The notes: a model not told the origin generated them from the sequence alone. 64,000 nucleotides of DNA from Sinorhizobium americanum (GCF_001651855.1 NZ_LNQC01000071.1:122703-186702), one strand, 5' to 3'; shown: positions 37,878-51,276, counted from the stretch's first letter. Made by a program: numbers and translations.

Positions 37878-38153
37878 TCAGGCGCGCGTTGATCCATTTG
37901 CAAGACGATTAAAAATTATTCTGAGTCTTGCTTCATTCTGGTCGGTTCCAGTCCGCTCCCCGACCCGTTGCTCCTCAAGTCGCGGTCGCCAATCGCAATC
38001 CTCCCCCAGTGCATCCTTGGCTTGTGGTCCATTCAACCGATTGAGCAGCGCGATAATGATCTCCCTGTCGCTGATGCCACAGTCGGAAGATAGATATTCC
38101 CATAGGTCCCTTTGGCAGTCCTCTATGAGCTTTCTCATTTTTTCGGAGTTCAT
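37878..38153 (-). CDS. Small hypothetical protein
   Basis: A 91-residue open frame starting at ATG 38153 with GAGGT at good spacing. The first part (MRKLIEDCQRDLWEYL, then ISDREIIIALLNRLNGPQAKDAL) looks like an ordered helical protein. The last part is charged and Arg-rich. The upstream codons lack support. I do not recognise a family. AT content is higher than in neighbours. Confidence 0.5.
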   Translation of the reverse strand: MNSEKMRKLIEDCQRDLWEYLSSDCGISDREIIIALLNRLNGPQAKDALGEDCDWRPRLEEQRVGERTGTDQNEARLRIIFNRLANGSTRA

Positions 38154-40938
<2,785 letters not shown>

Positions 40939-40954
40939 TCGGGAAACCGAAAGT

Positions 40955-40989
40955 CATGCGGGCGCGGCCGTCGTGGCTGCGCCCGCATG
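40955..40989. terminator. Hairpin between convergent katG and pobR
   Basis: A 15-bp stem (left arm 40955-40969, right arm 40975-40989, one mismatch) with a 5-base loop lies between the stops of katG and pobR. It is very GC-rich. No U tract on either side, but its position suggests a bidirectional transcription end. Confidence 0.65.
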
Positions 40990-40994
40990 CGGTC

Positions 40995-41882
40995 TCAAAC
41001 ACCCAGCCTTAGCCGCTCGGCGATCCGCCAGGCGCGCGGTGTCCGGCCGATGTGGCGCACGAAGAAGCGTGAGAAATAGGCTGCGTCCGAGAAGCCGAGG
41101 CGGAAGCTGATCTCCTGTACGCTCGCCCGGGTGAAGACGAGCTGGCGCCGCGCGGCGTCCAGCAGCCGTCTGGCGATCATCTCGTGCACGCTCTGCCCGG
41201 CGACGGCGCGGACCACGCGATTGAGATGGGTCGGCGACAGCCCGAGCTCGCGCGCATAGAAAGCGGTCGGACGGTGGTCCAGATAGTGCTGTCGGAGCAG
41301 GGCATCGAAGCGCTCCATGCGCCGCTCGTTTTCGCTCTCCCCGGCTGGTTCGCTGGCGCCGGGCTCTTCCGCCAGCCGCGCCGTCAATCCCAGAACCGTC
41401 GTCAGGTAGGCATCGAGCAGCCCGGTGCGGTGACTGCGGCATGCCTCCCATTCCTCGGCCAGGCGCTGCAATGTCTCGGCGACGTAGCGGCCGTCGTCGC
41501 TCTCGCCGAGCGGCGTCAGGCGAGGTGTCGCCAGCCAGCTGCCGAGCCTGTTGCGGCCACCCGGCGCGACCGGCAGATGCGATGCGAGCACCGTGAAGAC
41601 GAAACCATCGATATCTGGCGAAAAGCGGAAGCCGTGGCTGACGGCGGGCGGGATGGTGATCACCGCCGGCGGCGAAATCGGCCGCGGCGTGCCGTCGAGC
41701 AGGGCATCGCCCGAGCCCTTGGCGATGTAGAGGATCTGAAAGAAGCTCTCGTGGCGATGAAGGCCGATTTCCCAATGGTGCAGGCGGCTGCGCGAAGGGA
41801 TTGTCTCGCAATGCAGCCAGAAGTCCGGCCGGTCGCTGGATTCTTCGCCGTAGAGCTCATAGGTAGGGACGGGTCGCTTCAT
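40995..41882 (-). CDS. pobR: AraC-family regulator, PobR-like
   Basis: A 295-residue AraC/XylS regulator. The N-terminal cupin part has LHRHESFFQILYIAKGSGDALLDG. The C-terminal double helix-turn-helix contains YARELGLSPTHLNRVVRAVAGQSVHEMIARR and VQEISFRLGFSDAAYFSRFFVRHIGRTPRAWR. It is divergent from pobA (153-bp gap), the classical arrangement for PobR, which activates pobA with 4-hydroxybenzoate. An upstream in-frame GTG at 41891 is an alternative start. Confidence 0.88.
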   Translation of the reverse strand: MKRPVPTYELYGEESSDRPDFWLHCETIPSRSRLHHWEIGLHRHESFFQILYIAKGSGDALLDGTPRPISPPAVITIPPAVSHGFRFSPDIDGFVFTVLASHLPVAPGGRNRLGSWLATPRLTPLGESDDGRYVAETLQRLAEEWEACRSHRTGLLDAYLTTVLGLTARLAEEPGASEPAGESENERRMERFDALLRQHYLDHRPTAFYARELGLSPTHLNRVVRAVAGQSVHEMIARRLLDAARRQLVFTRASVQEISFRLGFSDAAYFSRFFVRHIGRTPRAWRIAERLRLGV

Positions 41883-41999
41883 TTGGCTCACGCGGCACCG
41901 ATGTTCGAAAAGTCCAATAACTTGGCACAAATGTCCATTGAGGCAAGGTCTCTCGGCGCGCAAACTTCCTGACGAAAGCCAATTTTTGAGCGGCCATGA

Positions 42000-43208
<1,209 letters not shown>

Positions 43209-43391
43209 TCCCGTGCGGACGCATACCGGAGGGAGGGTTTGATAAGGAGTATTCATAACTGTGCAGTTATCTGGGGCGGCCTATCTTTCATTATTCACCG
43301 CCGTCCCAAGTGGCAAACTGACGGCGATCAATTCGCAATTGATCTTGGATGGCACCGGACGGGAGTGAGCCGGGTGTCGTGGGGAGGAAAA

Positions 43392-44564
43392 ATGAAACGC
43401 ACTATTCTCGCCGCACTGACGGCACTTACGATTGCGGGTGCAGCGCATGCCGACACGATCAAGATCGGTGTCATCGGGCCGTTTTCCGGCCCGTTCGCGC
43501 TGCAGGGCAAGAATTTCAAGGCCGGCATCGACGCCTATATGGCGCTGAACGGCAGCAAGGTCGGCGACGACAACATCGAAATCATCTACCGGGACGTGCC
43601 GCAGCCCGATCCCGCCCAATCCAAGGCGCTGGCGCAGGAGCTCGTCGTCAAGGAAGGCGTGCAGTATCTCGCCGGCTTCTACTTCACGCCCGACGCGATG
43701 GCGGTAACGCCGCTGCTCGAGCAGGGCAACGTGCCGCTCGTCATCATGAATGCCGCCACATCGGCGATCGTCACCAAAAGCCCGCTGGTCGTGCGTACCT
43801 CGTTCTCGCTCTGGCAGACCTCGACGCCGATCGCCAAGGTGGCGAAGGACGCCGGCGTCTCGAAAATCATCTCGGTGGTCAGCGACTACGGTCCGGGCGT
43901 CGACGCCGAGAACGCCTTCAAGAAGGGGTTCGAGGCGGTCGGCGGGCAGATCGTCGAGGCGATCCGCATGCCGCTCGCCACGAATGACTTCTCGCCGATC
44001 ATGCAGCGGATCAAGGATTCGGGGGCCGAAGGGGTCTTTGCCTTCCTGCCCTCCGGCCCGACGACGCTGGGTTTCGTCAAGTCCTTCAACGAAAACGGCC
44101 TGAAGGGGGCCGGCATCAAGTTCTTCGCACCGGGCGACCTGACGCAGGAATCGGACCTGCCGGCACTTGGTGAAGCTGCACTCGGTATTCAGACCACCTT
44201 CCACTACGCGGTCTCGCACGATTCACCGGAAAACAAGGCGTTCGTCGAGGCGGCCGGCAAGGCGATCGGCAATCCGGCCGAGCTCTCCTTCCCCTCGGTC
44301 GGTGCCTATGACGGCATGCACGTCATCTACAAGATGATCGAGGCGACGGGCGGCGAGCAGGACGCGCAGAAGGGGGTCGATGCCGTCAAGGGGCTTTCCT
44401 GGACGAGCCCGCGCGGACCGGTGTCGATCGATCCGGAGTCGCGCCACATCACCCAGAACATCTACCTGCGCGAGGTCGCCAAGGCCGAAGACGGCACCTA
44501 TTACAACAAGGAGATCGCGACCTTCGAGAAGCAGGGCGATCCCGGTCTGGCGGCGCTGAAGTAG
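43392..44564 (+). CDS. Branched-chain-type ABC transporter substrate-binding protein
   Basis: A 390-residue periplasmic binding protein (type I fold, LivJ-like). The signal peptide is MKRTILAALTALTIAGAAHA with an AHA-D cleavage site. The mature part starts IKIGVIGPFSGPFALQGKNFKAG. GGGGAGGAAAA precedes ATG 43392. It leads a five-gene importer cluster next to pobA, so an aromatic acid (4-hydroxybenzoate or similar) is a plausible ligand; branched-chain amino acids cannot be excluded. Confidence 0.85.
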   Translation: MKRTILAALTALTIAGAAHADTIKIGVIGPFSGPFALQGKNFKAGIDAYMALNGSKVGDDNIEIIYRDVPQPDPAQSKALAQELVVKEGVQYLAGFYFTPDAMAVTPLLEQGNVPLVIMNAATSAIVTKSPLVVRTSFSLWQTSTPIAKVAKDAGVSKIISVVSDYGPGVDAENAFKKGFEAVGGQIVEAIRMPLATNDFSPIMQRIKDSGAEGVFAFLPSGPTTLGFVKSFNENGLKGAGIKFFAPGDLTQESDLPALGEAALGIQTTFHYAVSHDSPENKAFVEAAGKAIGNPAELSFPSVGAYDGMHVIYKMIEATGGEQDAQKGVDAVKGLSWTSPRGPVSIDPESRHITQNIYLREVAKAEDGTYYNKEIATFEKQGDPGLAALK

Positions 44565-44625
44565 GCCGTTCCGGGAAAGGGATGCGGGGCCGCGGGTCCC
44601 GCTCTACCGAAACAGGATGGGGTTC

Positions 44626-45489
44626 ATGCAAACCGTCTTCAGCATAGCGGTCGACGCGCTCGCTTACGGCATGGTGCTGTTCGTGATCTCGATCGGACTT
44701 TCCGTCACCATGGGCCTGATGCGTGTGGTCAACCTCGCCCACGGCGCCTTCGCCATGATCGGCGGATACATCGCCTCCTATGCCGCTCGTGATCTGGGGC
44801 TCGGCTTCGGTTTCGCGGTGCTCTTTGCCGTATTCGGAACGATCGCTATCGCCGTTCCGATCGAGCGCCTGCTTTACCGGCGCATCTACGGGGCTCCGGA
44901 ACTCACGCAAGTGCTGATGACGATCGGCATCACCTTCTGCATCATCGGCATCGCCAATTACGTCTTCGGCCCGACGCTGAAGACGGTTCCCCTGCCTGCG
45001 GCCCTTCAGGGGTCGGTCGATCTCGGCTTCCGCTCGATTGCCACGCACAGGATTTTCGCCATCCTTTGCGGCCTCTCCGTTGCCGTCGCCCTTTGGTACC
45101 TGATCGAGAAGACCGCCTTTGGAGTGAAGCTTCGGGCGGCCGTCGACAATGCGGCGATGGCCGCGGCGCTCGGCGTCCGCACCGAGATCGTCTATGCAGT
45201 GAGCTTCGCCGTGGCCGTCGGGCTTGCCGCGCTCGGAGGCGTCGTCGGTGCCGAACTGCTGCCGGTCGAACCCTACTACGCGCTACGCTACATGGTGACC
45301 TTCCTCGTCGTCGTGTCCGTCGGCGGGGCGGGGTCGATACCGGGCGCGCTCGTCGCGTGCCTGTTGCTTGGCGGCATCGACACGGCCGGCCGCTATCTGA
45401 TGCCGGAGTTCGGCGAATTCTTCTTCTACCTTGCGGTCATAGCCATCGTCTGCGTCTTTCCCCGCGGCCTTGCCGGAAGGACAAGATAG
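44626..45489 (+). CDS. Branched-chain-type ABC transporter permease (LivH-like)
   Basis: A 287-residue membrane protein with about eight hydrophobic helices and the LivH motifs LRVVNLAHGAFAMIGGY-like (MRVVNLAHGAFAMIGGYI) and GGAGSIPGALVACLLLGG. The start ATG 44626 has AGGATGGGG upstream; ATG 44617 has its site too close. One base overlaps the next gene. Confidence 0.86.
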   Translation: MQTVFSIAVDALAYGMVLFVISIGLSVTMGLMRVVNLAHGAFAMIGGYIASYAARDLGLGFGFAVLFAVFGTIAIAVPIERLLYRRIYGAPELTQVLMTIGITFCIIGIANYVFGPTLKTVPLPAALQGSVDLGFRSIATHRIFAILCGLSVAVALWYLIEKTAFGVKLRAAVDNAAMAAALGVRTEIVYAVSFAVAVGLAALGGVVGAELLPVEPYYALRYMVTFLVVVSVGGAGSIPGALVACLLLGGIDTAGRYLMPEFGEFFFYLAVIAIVCVFPRGLAGRTR

Positions 45490-46496
45490 TGACCATGGCA
45501 GCGATGAACGATGCGATGACGAGTGCACCCGGTAAAGGGCGCAAGCTCGGCCGCGACCTTGCCGGCCTTGCGGCAATTCTGGCCTTGGCCGTGCTCGGCT
45601 ATTTCCTGTTTCCGAACAATCTGGCGCTGCTGACGCGCATCACCGCGATCGCGCTCCTGGTCCTGTCGCTCGACCTCGTCACGGGCTATTGCGGCGTGGC
45701 GACGCTCGGCCATGCCGCGCTCTTCGGCAGCGGCGCCTATGCGGCCGGCATTGCGGCGGTGCACTTCGGCATCACCGATCCGCTGCTGATGCTCGCCTGC
45801 GGCATTCTCGGCGGCTCTCTAGCGGGCCTTGTCTGCGGCGTCGTCATTCTCCGGGCTCATGGTCTACCGCAGCTCGTCCTGTCGATCGCGCTCATCCATC
45901 TGTTCCATGAGTTTGCCAACAAGGCCTCTTCCTGGACAGGCGGCAGCGACGGCCTGGCGGGTATCGCGCCCGATCCGCTCCTCGGTCACTTCGAATTCGA
46001 TCTCTGGGGCCGCACCGCCTATGTCTTCGGCATCGTCCTCCTTGCAGTCGTCTTTACGATCTTGCGGCTCATTGTCCGATCGCCCTTCGGCATGCTTTGC
46101 CGAGGCATCAAGGAAGACCCGATCCGCATCCGCGCCATGGGCGCCTCGCCGAAGCTTGCCTTGATGAAGATGTATGTGATTTCCGGCGCCGTTGCCGGCA
46201 CGGGCGGCGCGCTCAATGCCATTTCGACGCAGGTCGTCGGTCTCGACAGCCTGTCCTTCACGCTCTCGGCCGAGAGCCTCGTCATGCTCGTCCTTGGCGG
46301 CACCGGCTCGCTTTTCGGCGCGCTCACCGGCACGATCGTCTTTATGTTCTTCGAGGACCTCGTCTCCGCCGCCAACCCGTTTCACTGGCTGACGATGGTG
46401 GGGGCGTTGCTGATCGCCGTCGTGCTCTTCGCGCCGAAGGGTCTTTACGGCACGGTTGCCGGTCTGGTGTCCAGATGGTGGGGAACGTTCCGATGA
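45489..46496 (+). CDS. Branched-chain-type ABC transporter permease (LivM-like)
   Basis: A 335-residue membrane protein. LivM features are GYCGVATLGHAALFGSGAYA, GIKEDPIRIRAMG (coupling loop) and LGGTGSLFGALTGTIVF. GTG 45489 (TAGTG overlap with the previous stop, GGA upstream) is the chosen start; ATG 45495 is an alternative. It overlaps the ATPase gene by 4 bp. Confidence 0.85.
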   Translation: MTMAAMNDAMTSAPGKGRKLGRDLAGLAAILALAVLGYFLFPNNLALLTRITAIALLVLSLDLVTGYCGVATLGHAALFGSGAYAAGIAAVHFGITDPLLMLACGILGGSLAGLVCGVVILRAHGLPQLVLSIALIHLFHEFANKASSWTGGSDGLAGIAPDPLLGHFEFDLWGRTAYVFGIVLLAVVFTILRLIVRSPFGMLCRGIKEDPIRIRAMGASPKLALMKMYVISGAVAGTGGALNAISTQVVGLDSLSFTLSAESLVMLVLGGTGSLFGALTGTIVFMFFEDLVSAANPFHWLTMVGALLIAVVLFAPKGLYGTVAGLVSRWWGTFR

Positions 46497-47257
46497 GCGC
46501 GATATTCGAAGTCAGGAACTTGAAGCGCTCCTTCGGCGGCCTTGCCGTCACCAACGACATCAGTCTTGCCATGGCGCCGGGCGACCGCGTCGCGCTGATC
46601 GGCCCGAACGGCGCCGGCAAGACGACCTTCGTCAATCTCGTAACCGGCAATCTGGCGCCCGATTCCGGCGATGTCCTGATCGGCGGCGACAGCGTCACGC
46701 GCATCGATGCGATCGGTCGGGTGCGGCGCGGTCTGGTGCGTTCGTTCCAGGTGACGCGCCTCTTTCAGGAGATGACGCCTGCCGAGCACGTGGCCCTGGC
46801 GGTGTTGCAGCGCGACGGGCGGTCGGGCCGCCTGTTCGGCCATTTCCTCGCGATGCCGGAAGTCATGGCGGAGGTCGCCGAATTGCTCGGCAAGCTTGGC
46901 TTGCGCGAGTTGATGCACCGGCGTGTCAGCGAAATCGCCTATGGCCAGCAGCGGCTGCTGGAAATCGCCGTGGCGCTGGCGCTGAAGCCGAAGGTGCTGC
47001 TCCTCGACGAGCCGGCGGCCGGGGTGCCGCAGAGCGACACCGGCCGCATCGAGCAGGCGCTCGCAGACCTTCCGGCCGATCTCGCCGTGCTGATGATCGA
47101 ACACGACATGGACCTCGTCTTCCGCTTTGCGAGGCGCGTCATCGTGCTTGCCGCCGGCACGATCATCTTCGACGGTTCGCCGTCGGAGGTCACCAAGAAC
47201 CCGCGCGTGCGCGAAGCCTATCTTGGGAGCTATGCCAATGCCGGCCACGCCGCTTGA
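46493..47257 (+). CDS. Branched-chain-type ABC transporter ATPase (LivG-like)
   Basis: A 254-residue ATPase. Walker A is GPNGAGKTT, the signature region YGQQRLLEIAVAL and Walker B VLLLDEPAAGV, followed by MIEHDMDLVF (H-loop). The usual LivG signature LSYGQQR is changed to IAYGQQR, and the usual D-loop Gly-Leu is GVPQSD. ATGA overlap with the upstream gene. Part of the pob-linked importer. Confidence 0.88.
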   Translation: MSAIFEVRNLKRSFGGLAVTNDISLAMAPGDRVALIGPNGAGKTTFVNLVTGNLAPDSGDVLIGGDSVTRIDAIGRVRRGLVRSFQVTRLFQEMTPAEHVALAVLQRDGRSGRLFGHFLAMPEVMAEVAELLGKLGLRELMHRRVSEIAYGQQRLLEIAVALALKPKVLLLDEPAAGVPQSDTGRIEQALADLPADLAVLMIEHDMDLVFRFARRVIVLAAGTIIFDGSPSEVTKNPRVREAYLGSYANAGHAA

Positions 47258-47954
47258 CGTCGAGAACTTGTCGGCCGGTTACGGGCCGACGCGGGTGCTG
47301 GAGGAGATCTCCTTTTCGGTGCCCGCCGGGGCGCGGCTTGCCGTGCTCGGCCGCAACGGAATGGGCAAGACGACGCTGCTTGCCACTCTCGCCGGCCAGA
47401 CGCGCCGTTACGGCGGACGCATCCGCATCGGCGATACGGACGTCACGGCGCTGCCGAGCGCCTCACGCGCGTTGAAGGGCCTCGGTTTCGTGCCGCAGGC
47501 ACGCTGTGTCTTTCCGACGCTAACGGTTGAAGAAAACCTCTTCGTCGGCCTCAAGGGACGCCCCAAAGGCGCGCTCAAGGAAGCCTACGAGATGTTTCCG
47601 CGCCTTTACGAGCGCCGGAAGAATCTCGGTTCCCAGCTCTCCGGCGGCGAGCAGCAGATGCTGTCCACCGCCCGCTCGATCCTCGGCCGTCCCTCCGTTC
47701 TGCTCCTCGACGAACCGCTGGAGGGCTTAGCGCCGGTCATCTGCGAGGAACTGATGAAGGCCTTCGCCGAACTCGCGAAGACCGGCGATATGACGATCCT
47801 GCTGGTCGAACAGCGGATCCAGAGCGCGCTCGATTTCGCCGACCATGTCATCATTCTCGAGCGGGGAAGGCTCGCCTGGAGCGGTACGCCGGCAGCGCTG
47901 ACGAAGGATCACATGGCCGTCGAGCGGCTACTGGGAGTCGGCGGCTTGCATTAG
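47238..47954 (+). CDS. Branched-chain-type ABC transporter ATPase (LivF-like)
   Basis: A 238-residue ATPase with Walker A GRNGMGKTT (typical of LivF), signature LSGGEQQML and Walker B VLLLDEPLEGLAP, then LLVEQRIQSALDFADHV. It overlaps the LivG-like gene. ATG 47238 has GGGAG eight bases upstream; ATG 47232 is possible. It completes the importer. Confidence 0.88.
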   Translation: MPATPLDVENLSAGYGPTRVLEEISFSVPAGARLAVLGRNGMGKTTLLATLAGQTRRYGGRIRIGDTDVTALPSASRALKGLGFVPQARCVFPTLTVEENLFVGLKGRPKGALKEAYEMFPRLYERRKNLGSQLSGGEQQMLSTARSILGRPSVLLLDEPLEGLAPVICEELMKAFAELAKTGDMTILLVEQRIQSALDFADHVIILERGRLAWSGTPAALTKDHMAVERLLGVGGLH

Positions 47955-48282
47955 CCTGACGACCGCCGGCGGCAATTCGACCTCCTGGCTGCATTGCCGG
48001 CGCGAGAACGATTTTCCCAGGAAAATCCGGCGCAATGCCCTCAAAATTTTGAAAGTCTTTCGCCTTCGCCGTCGAAATGGGCGGCTAGCGATCATGCGCG
48101 CGACGCCGCACAATTAGCGTGCTGCATGGGTGTCCCATCCGGCGCGGCCGAATGGTCGCCATGACCGCCCGACGAAGAATTCCGGAGAGGGGTCAACAAT
48201 GCAACGGCCGGAAGCTGGAGGAGCAGCGACCTGGCCTCTGTTGTTCGGCTGCGTCGAGATGACGGCTGCCAAGGGAGGAAAT
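47955..48282. other. Intergenic region before the purine permease
   Basis: About 328 bases. It contains the perfect palindrome TCAAAATTTTGA (48041-48052), continued by AAGTCT, whose right part recurs upstream of other purine genes. The remaining sequence shows no gene. The frame from 48130 runs into the permease but the real start is at 48283 behind GGGAGGAAA. Confidence 0.5.
48043..48058 (+). promoter_or_regulatory. Purine-gene motif, copy 1
   Basis: AAAATTTTGAAAGTCT, overlapping a 12-bp palindrome, matches 15 of 16 bases at 51181-51196 and shares TTTGAAAG with a site near 63397. Candidate operator for a regulator of purine catabolism, perhaps the LysR protein at 62382-63332. Confidence 0.45.
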
Positions 48283-49575
48283 ATGCTTGAGCGACTGTTC
48301 AAACTGAAAGAGCACGACACGACGATCCGCACGGAAGTGGTCGCCGGTCTCACGACATTCCTGACGATGTCGTACATCATCTTCGTCAACCCTGATATCC
48401 TGTCGACCACCGGCATGGACCGTGACGCCATCTTCGTCGCGACCTGTCTGGCGGCGGCGCTTGGTTCCGCAGTCATGGCGCTCGTCGCCAACTGGCCGAT
48501 CGGTATGGCGCCGGGCATGGGCCTCAACGCCTTCTTCGCCTTCACGGTCGTGGCCGCTCTCGGCTTCACCTGGCAGCAGGCCCTCGGCGCGGTGTTCATT
48601 TCCGGCCTCATCTTCCTGTTCCTGACGGTCACCGGCGTCAGAAGCTGGCTGATCGCCGGCATCCCGCATTCGTTGCGCAGCGCCATTGCGACCGGTATCG
48701 GCCTGTTCCTCGGCATCATTGCGCTCAAGAACGCCGGCATCGTCGTCGACAATCCCGCAACGCTGGTCGGTCTCGGTGACCTGAAGCAGACCGGGCCGCT
48801 GCTCGCCATCCTCGGCTTTTTCGTCATCGCCGTGCTCGACTCGCTGAAGGTCCGGGGCTCGATCCTGATCGGCATCCTCGTGGTCACGATCCTGTCGATG
48901 TTCCTCGGCGTTTCCGAGTTCAAGGGCGTGGTTTCCGCGCCGCCGAGCATCGCTCCGACCTTCCTGCAGCTCGACATCATGGGCGCGCTGCATGGCGGCC
49001 TCGTTCATGTCATCCTCGTCTTCGTGCTCGTCGAGGTCTTCGACGCGACCGGTACGCTGATCGGCGTCGCCAAGCGGGCGAAACTGGTCGAAGAGGGCAA
49101 GCCAAGCCGCCTCGGGCGCGCCCTGCTTGCCGACAGCTCAGCGATCATCGCCGGCTCGCTGATCGGCACCAGCAGCACCACCGCCTATGTCGAGAGCGCC
49201 TCCGGCGTGCAGGCGGGAGGCCGCACGGGCCTCACCGCGCTGACGATTTCTGTGCTGTTCCTCGCCGCGCTCTTCATCTCGCCGCTGGCGGCCGCCGTTC
49301 CGTCCTATGCGACCGCGCCGGCGCTGCTCTACGTGGCGGGCCTGATGATGCGCGAGCTCACCGAAATCGAGTGGGACGACCTGACCGAGGCGGCACCGGC
49401 AGCGTTGACCGCGATCGCCATGCCCTTCACCTACTCGATCGCCAACGGCCTCGCCTTCGGCTTCGTCAGCTACGTGGTCCTCAAGGTCTGCACCGGAAAG
49501 TGGAGCGTCATCCATCCCGCGACGCAGATCGTTGCAGCCCTGTTCGTGGTGCGCTTCGCCTTCTTCGGCGGTTGA
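48283..49575 (+). CDS. NCS2-family purine permease (AzgA-like)
   Basis: A 430-residue polytopic permease. It begins LFKLKEHDTTIRTEVVAGLTTFLTMSYIIFVNP, the hallmark of the AzgA/GhxP hypoxanthine-guanine-adenine permeases. Other family motifs are NWPIGMAPGMGLNAFFAF and GTSSTTAYVESASGVQAGGRTGL. It imports purines into the pathway encoded downstream. The start follows GGGAGGAAAT. A strong terminator follows. Confidence 0.9.
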   Translation: MLERLFKLKEHDTTIRTEVVAGLTTFLTMSYIIFVNPDILSTTGMDRDAIFVATCLAAALGSAVMALVANWPIGMAPGMGLNAFFAFTVVAALGFTWQQALGAVFISGLIFLFLTVTGVRSWLIAGIPHSLRSAIATGIGLFLGIIALKNAGIVVDNPATLVGLGDLKQTGPLLAILGFFVIAVLDSLKVRGSILIGILVVTILSMFLGVSEFKGVVSAPPSIAPTFLQLDIMGALHGGLVHVILVFVLVEVFDATGTLIGVAKRAKLVEEGKPSRLGRALLADSSAIIAGSLIGTSSTTAYVESASGVQAGGRTGLTALTISVLFLAALFISPLAAAVPSYATAPALLYVAGLMMRELTEIEWDDLTEAAPAALTAIAMPFTYSIANGLAFGFVSYVVLKVCTGKWSVIHPATQIVAALFVVRFAFFGG

Positions 49576-49585
49576 CGGGATTCCG

Positions 49586-49609
49586 AGAGGGGCGAACCAA
49601 CGCCCCTCT
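49586..49609 (+). repeat. Hairpin downstream of purine permease
   Basis: AGAGGGGCG (49586-49594) and CGCCCCTCT (49601-49609) form a perfect 9-bp stem with the loop AACCAA, 10 bases after the permease stop. No U tract follows; it probably assists the stronger terminator next to it. Confidence 0.6.
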
Positions 49610-49626
49610 GGCGGATAGAACAATTT

Positions 49627-49663
49627 GGCCGGACCTGTCATACTGCGGGTCCGGCCGATTTTT
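49627..49663 (+). terminator. Rho-independent terminator of the purine permease
   Basis: GGCCGGACC (49627-49635) and GGTCCGGCC (49648-49656) form a 9-bp stem, closely followed by a T5 tract (49659-49663). This is a classic intrinsic terminator in the plus orientation. Confidence 0.9.
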
Positions 49664-49694
49664 GTTCAGCAAGCAATCGGCTGAAGATGCCGGG

Positions 49695-51110
49695 TTAACC
49701 CGGCAGCATCTCTCGAAGCCGCAGCAATGCGATCCTTTCCACCTGCCGGCAGGCGGTCTCGAACTCCGTCTCGCGGTCGTTGCCGATGCGGCCTTCGAAG
49801 GCGGCGAGGATGTCGTCCTTGCTGCGGCCTCTGACCGCAATGATGAAGGGGAAGCCGAATTTTTCGACATAGGCCGCATTGAGTTCCGTGAACCGCTCGC
49901 GCTCCCGATCCGTCAGCGCATCGAGACCGGCCGAGGCCTGCTCTTCGGTCGAGCTCTCGGTCAGCCGCTTCGCCTGGGCAAGCTTGCCGGCGAGATCCGG
50001 GTGGGCGGTGAGCACTGCGAGCCGCTCGGCATCGCTCGCCTCGCGAAACACCGCGGTCAATGCCGCGTGCAGGCCGGTTGCGGTGTCGTTTGCGGGAGAA
50101 AGCTCGTCTGCGAAGGCGCGTTTGGCGAACCACTCCGAATGTTCGAAGATACCGCCAAAGCGGGCGACGAAAGCCTCTTCCGAAAGCCTGGATGGGCGAT
50201 CGCCGTTCGGTTGGAACGGATAGGCTTCAGTCCAATAGCGGGCGATGTCGATGCGGCGCGCCAGCCAGACCTTGCCGTGGCTCTTCACATAATCGATGAA
50301 GCGGGCGAGCGCGGCGGCCCGGCCCGGCCGGCCGGCGAGGCGGCAATGAAGACCGATGCTCAACATCTTCGGCGATCCCGCTTTCCCTTCTGCATAGAGA
50401 ACGTCGAAGCTGTCCTTCAGATAGCTGAAGAACTGGTCGCCGCTGTTGAAGCCCTGTGCTGTGGCGAACCGCATGTCGTTGGTGTCGAGCGTATAGGGGA
50501 TGACGAGTTGGTGCCGATCCTGATGTTCGTGCCAATAGGGCAGGTCGTCGGCATAGGAGTCGGAAACATAGTCGAAGCCGCCGGCTTCGGTGATGAGGTC
50601 GAGGGTGTTTTCCGAACAGCGGCCTGTATACCAGCCGCGCGGCCGCTCGCCGGTGACGATCGTGTGGAGCCGGATCGCCTCGGCGATTGCGGCGCGTTCC
50701 TGTTCGACACTGAAATCCTTGTGCTCGATCCATTTCAGGCCGTGGGAGGCGATCTCCCAGCCGGCATCCTGCATCGCCGCGACCTGCGCCGGCGACCGCT
50801 TCAGGGCTGTTGCCACGCCGTAGACGGTGACCGGCACCTGCTTCTCCGTGAAGAGCCGGTGCAGCCGCCAGAAGCCGGCGCGTGCGCCATATTCGTAGAG
50901 CGACTCCATGTTCCAGTGGCGTTTGCCGGACCAGGCCTGGGCGCCGACGATTTCCGACAGAAACGCCTCCGATGCAGCATCACCGTGCAACACGCAGTTT
51001 TCGCCGCCCTCTTCATAGTTAACGACGAATTGTACGGCGATCCGCGCTTCATTCGGCCAACTGACCTTCGGACTCGCGCCGTAGCCCTGGAGATCACGGG
51101 GATATCTCAT
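49695..51110 (-). CDS. puuE: Fused allantoinase (PuuE) and OHCU decarboxylase (UraD)
   Basis: A 471-residue fusion. Residues 1 to about 300 are a PuuE-type polysaccharide-deacetylase-fold allantoinase (VNYEEGGENCVLHGD, ASHGLKWIEH, RGWYTGRCSENT), which is not the amidohydrolase-type enzyme. Residues from about 305 are UraD, with FEHSEWFAKRAF carrying the catalytic His and later AHPDLAGKLA plus FGFPFIIAVRGRS. One polypeptide thus converts OHCU to (S)-allantoin and then to allantoate. AGGAGGAAA precedes ATG 51110. Divergent from uraH. Confidence 0.93.
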   Translation of the reverse strand: MRYPRDLQGYGASPKVSWPNEARIAVQFVVNYEEGGENCVLHGDAASEAFLSEIVGAQAWSGKRHWNMESLYEYGARAGFWRLHRLFTEKQVPVTVYGVATALKRSPAQVAAMQDAGWEIASHGLKWIEHKDFSVEQERAAIAEAIRLHTIVTGERPRGWYTGRCSENTLDLITEAGGFDYVSDSYADDLPYWHEHQDRHQLVIPYTLDTNDMRFATAQGFNSGDQFFSYLKDSFDVLYAEGKAGSPKMLSIGLHCRLAGRPGRAAALARFIDYVKSHGKVWLARRIDIARYWTEAYPFQPNGDRPSRLSEEAFVARFGGIFEHSEWFAKRAFADELSPANDTATGLHAALTAVFREASDAERLAVLTAHPDLAGKLAQAKRLTESSTEEQASAGLDALTDRERERFTELNAAYVEKFGFPFIIAVRGRSKDDILAAFEGRIGNDRETEFETACRQVERIALLRLREMLPG

Positions 51111-51180
51111 GCAACTTTCCTCCTGATACTGTCTCTGGATGGCCAGTCGTAGCCAGAAATCCGTGTGCTCATTCCCCTCG

Positions 51181-51196
51181 AAAAATTTGAAAGTCT
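51181..51196 (+). promoter_or_regulatory. Purine-gene motif, copy 2
   Basis: AAAAATTTGAAAGTCT lies in the 166-bp gap between divergent puuE-uraD and uraH. It differs at one of 16 positions from copy 1 at 48043-48058. Shared control of these units is inferred. Confidence 0.45.
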
Positions 51197-51276
51197 CGAA
51201 GCCTGCGCCCGCTACACAAAGAGGCTGCCGCTTCGGATACTTCATTCGTCGAGAGTGATCTGGAGGAGCGACACGC

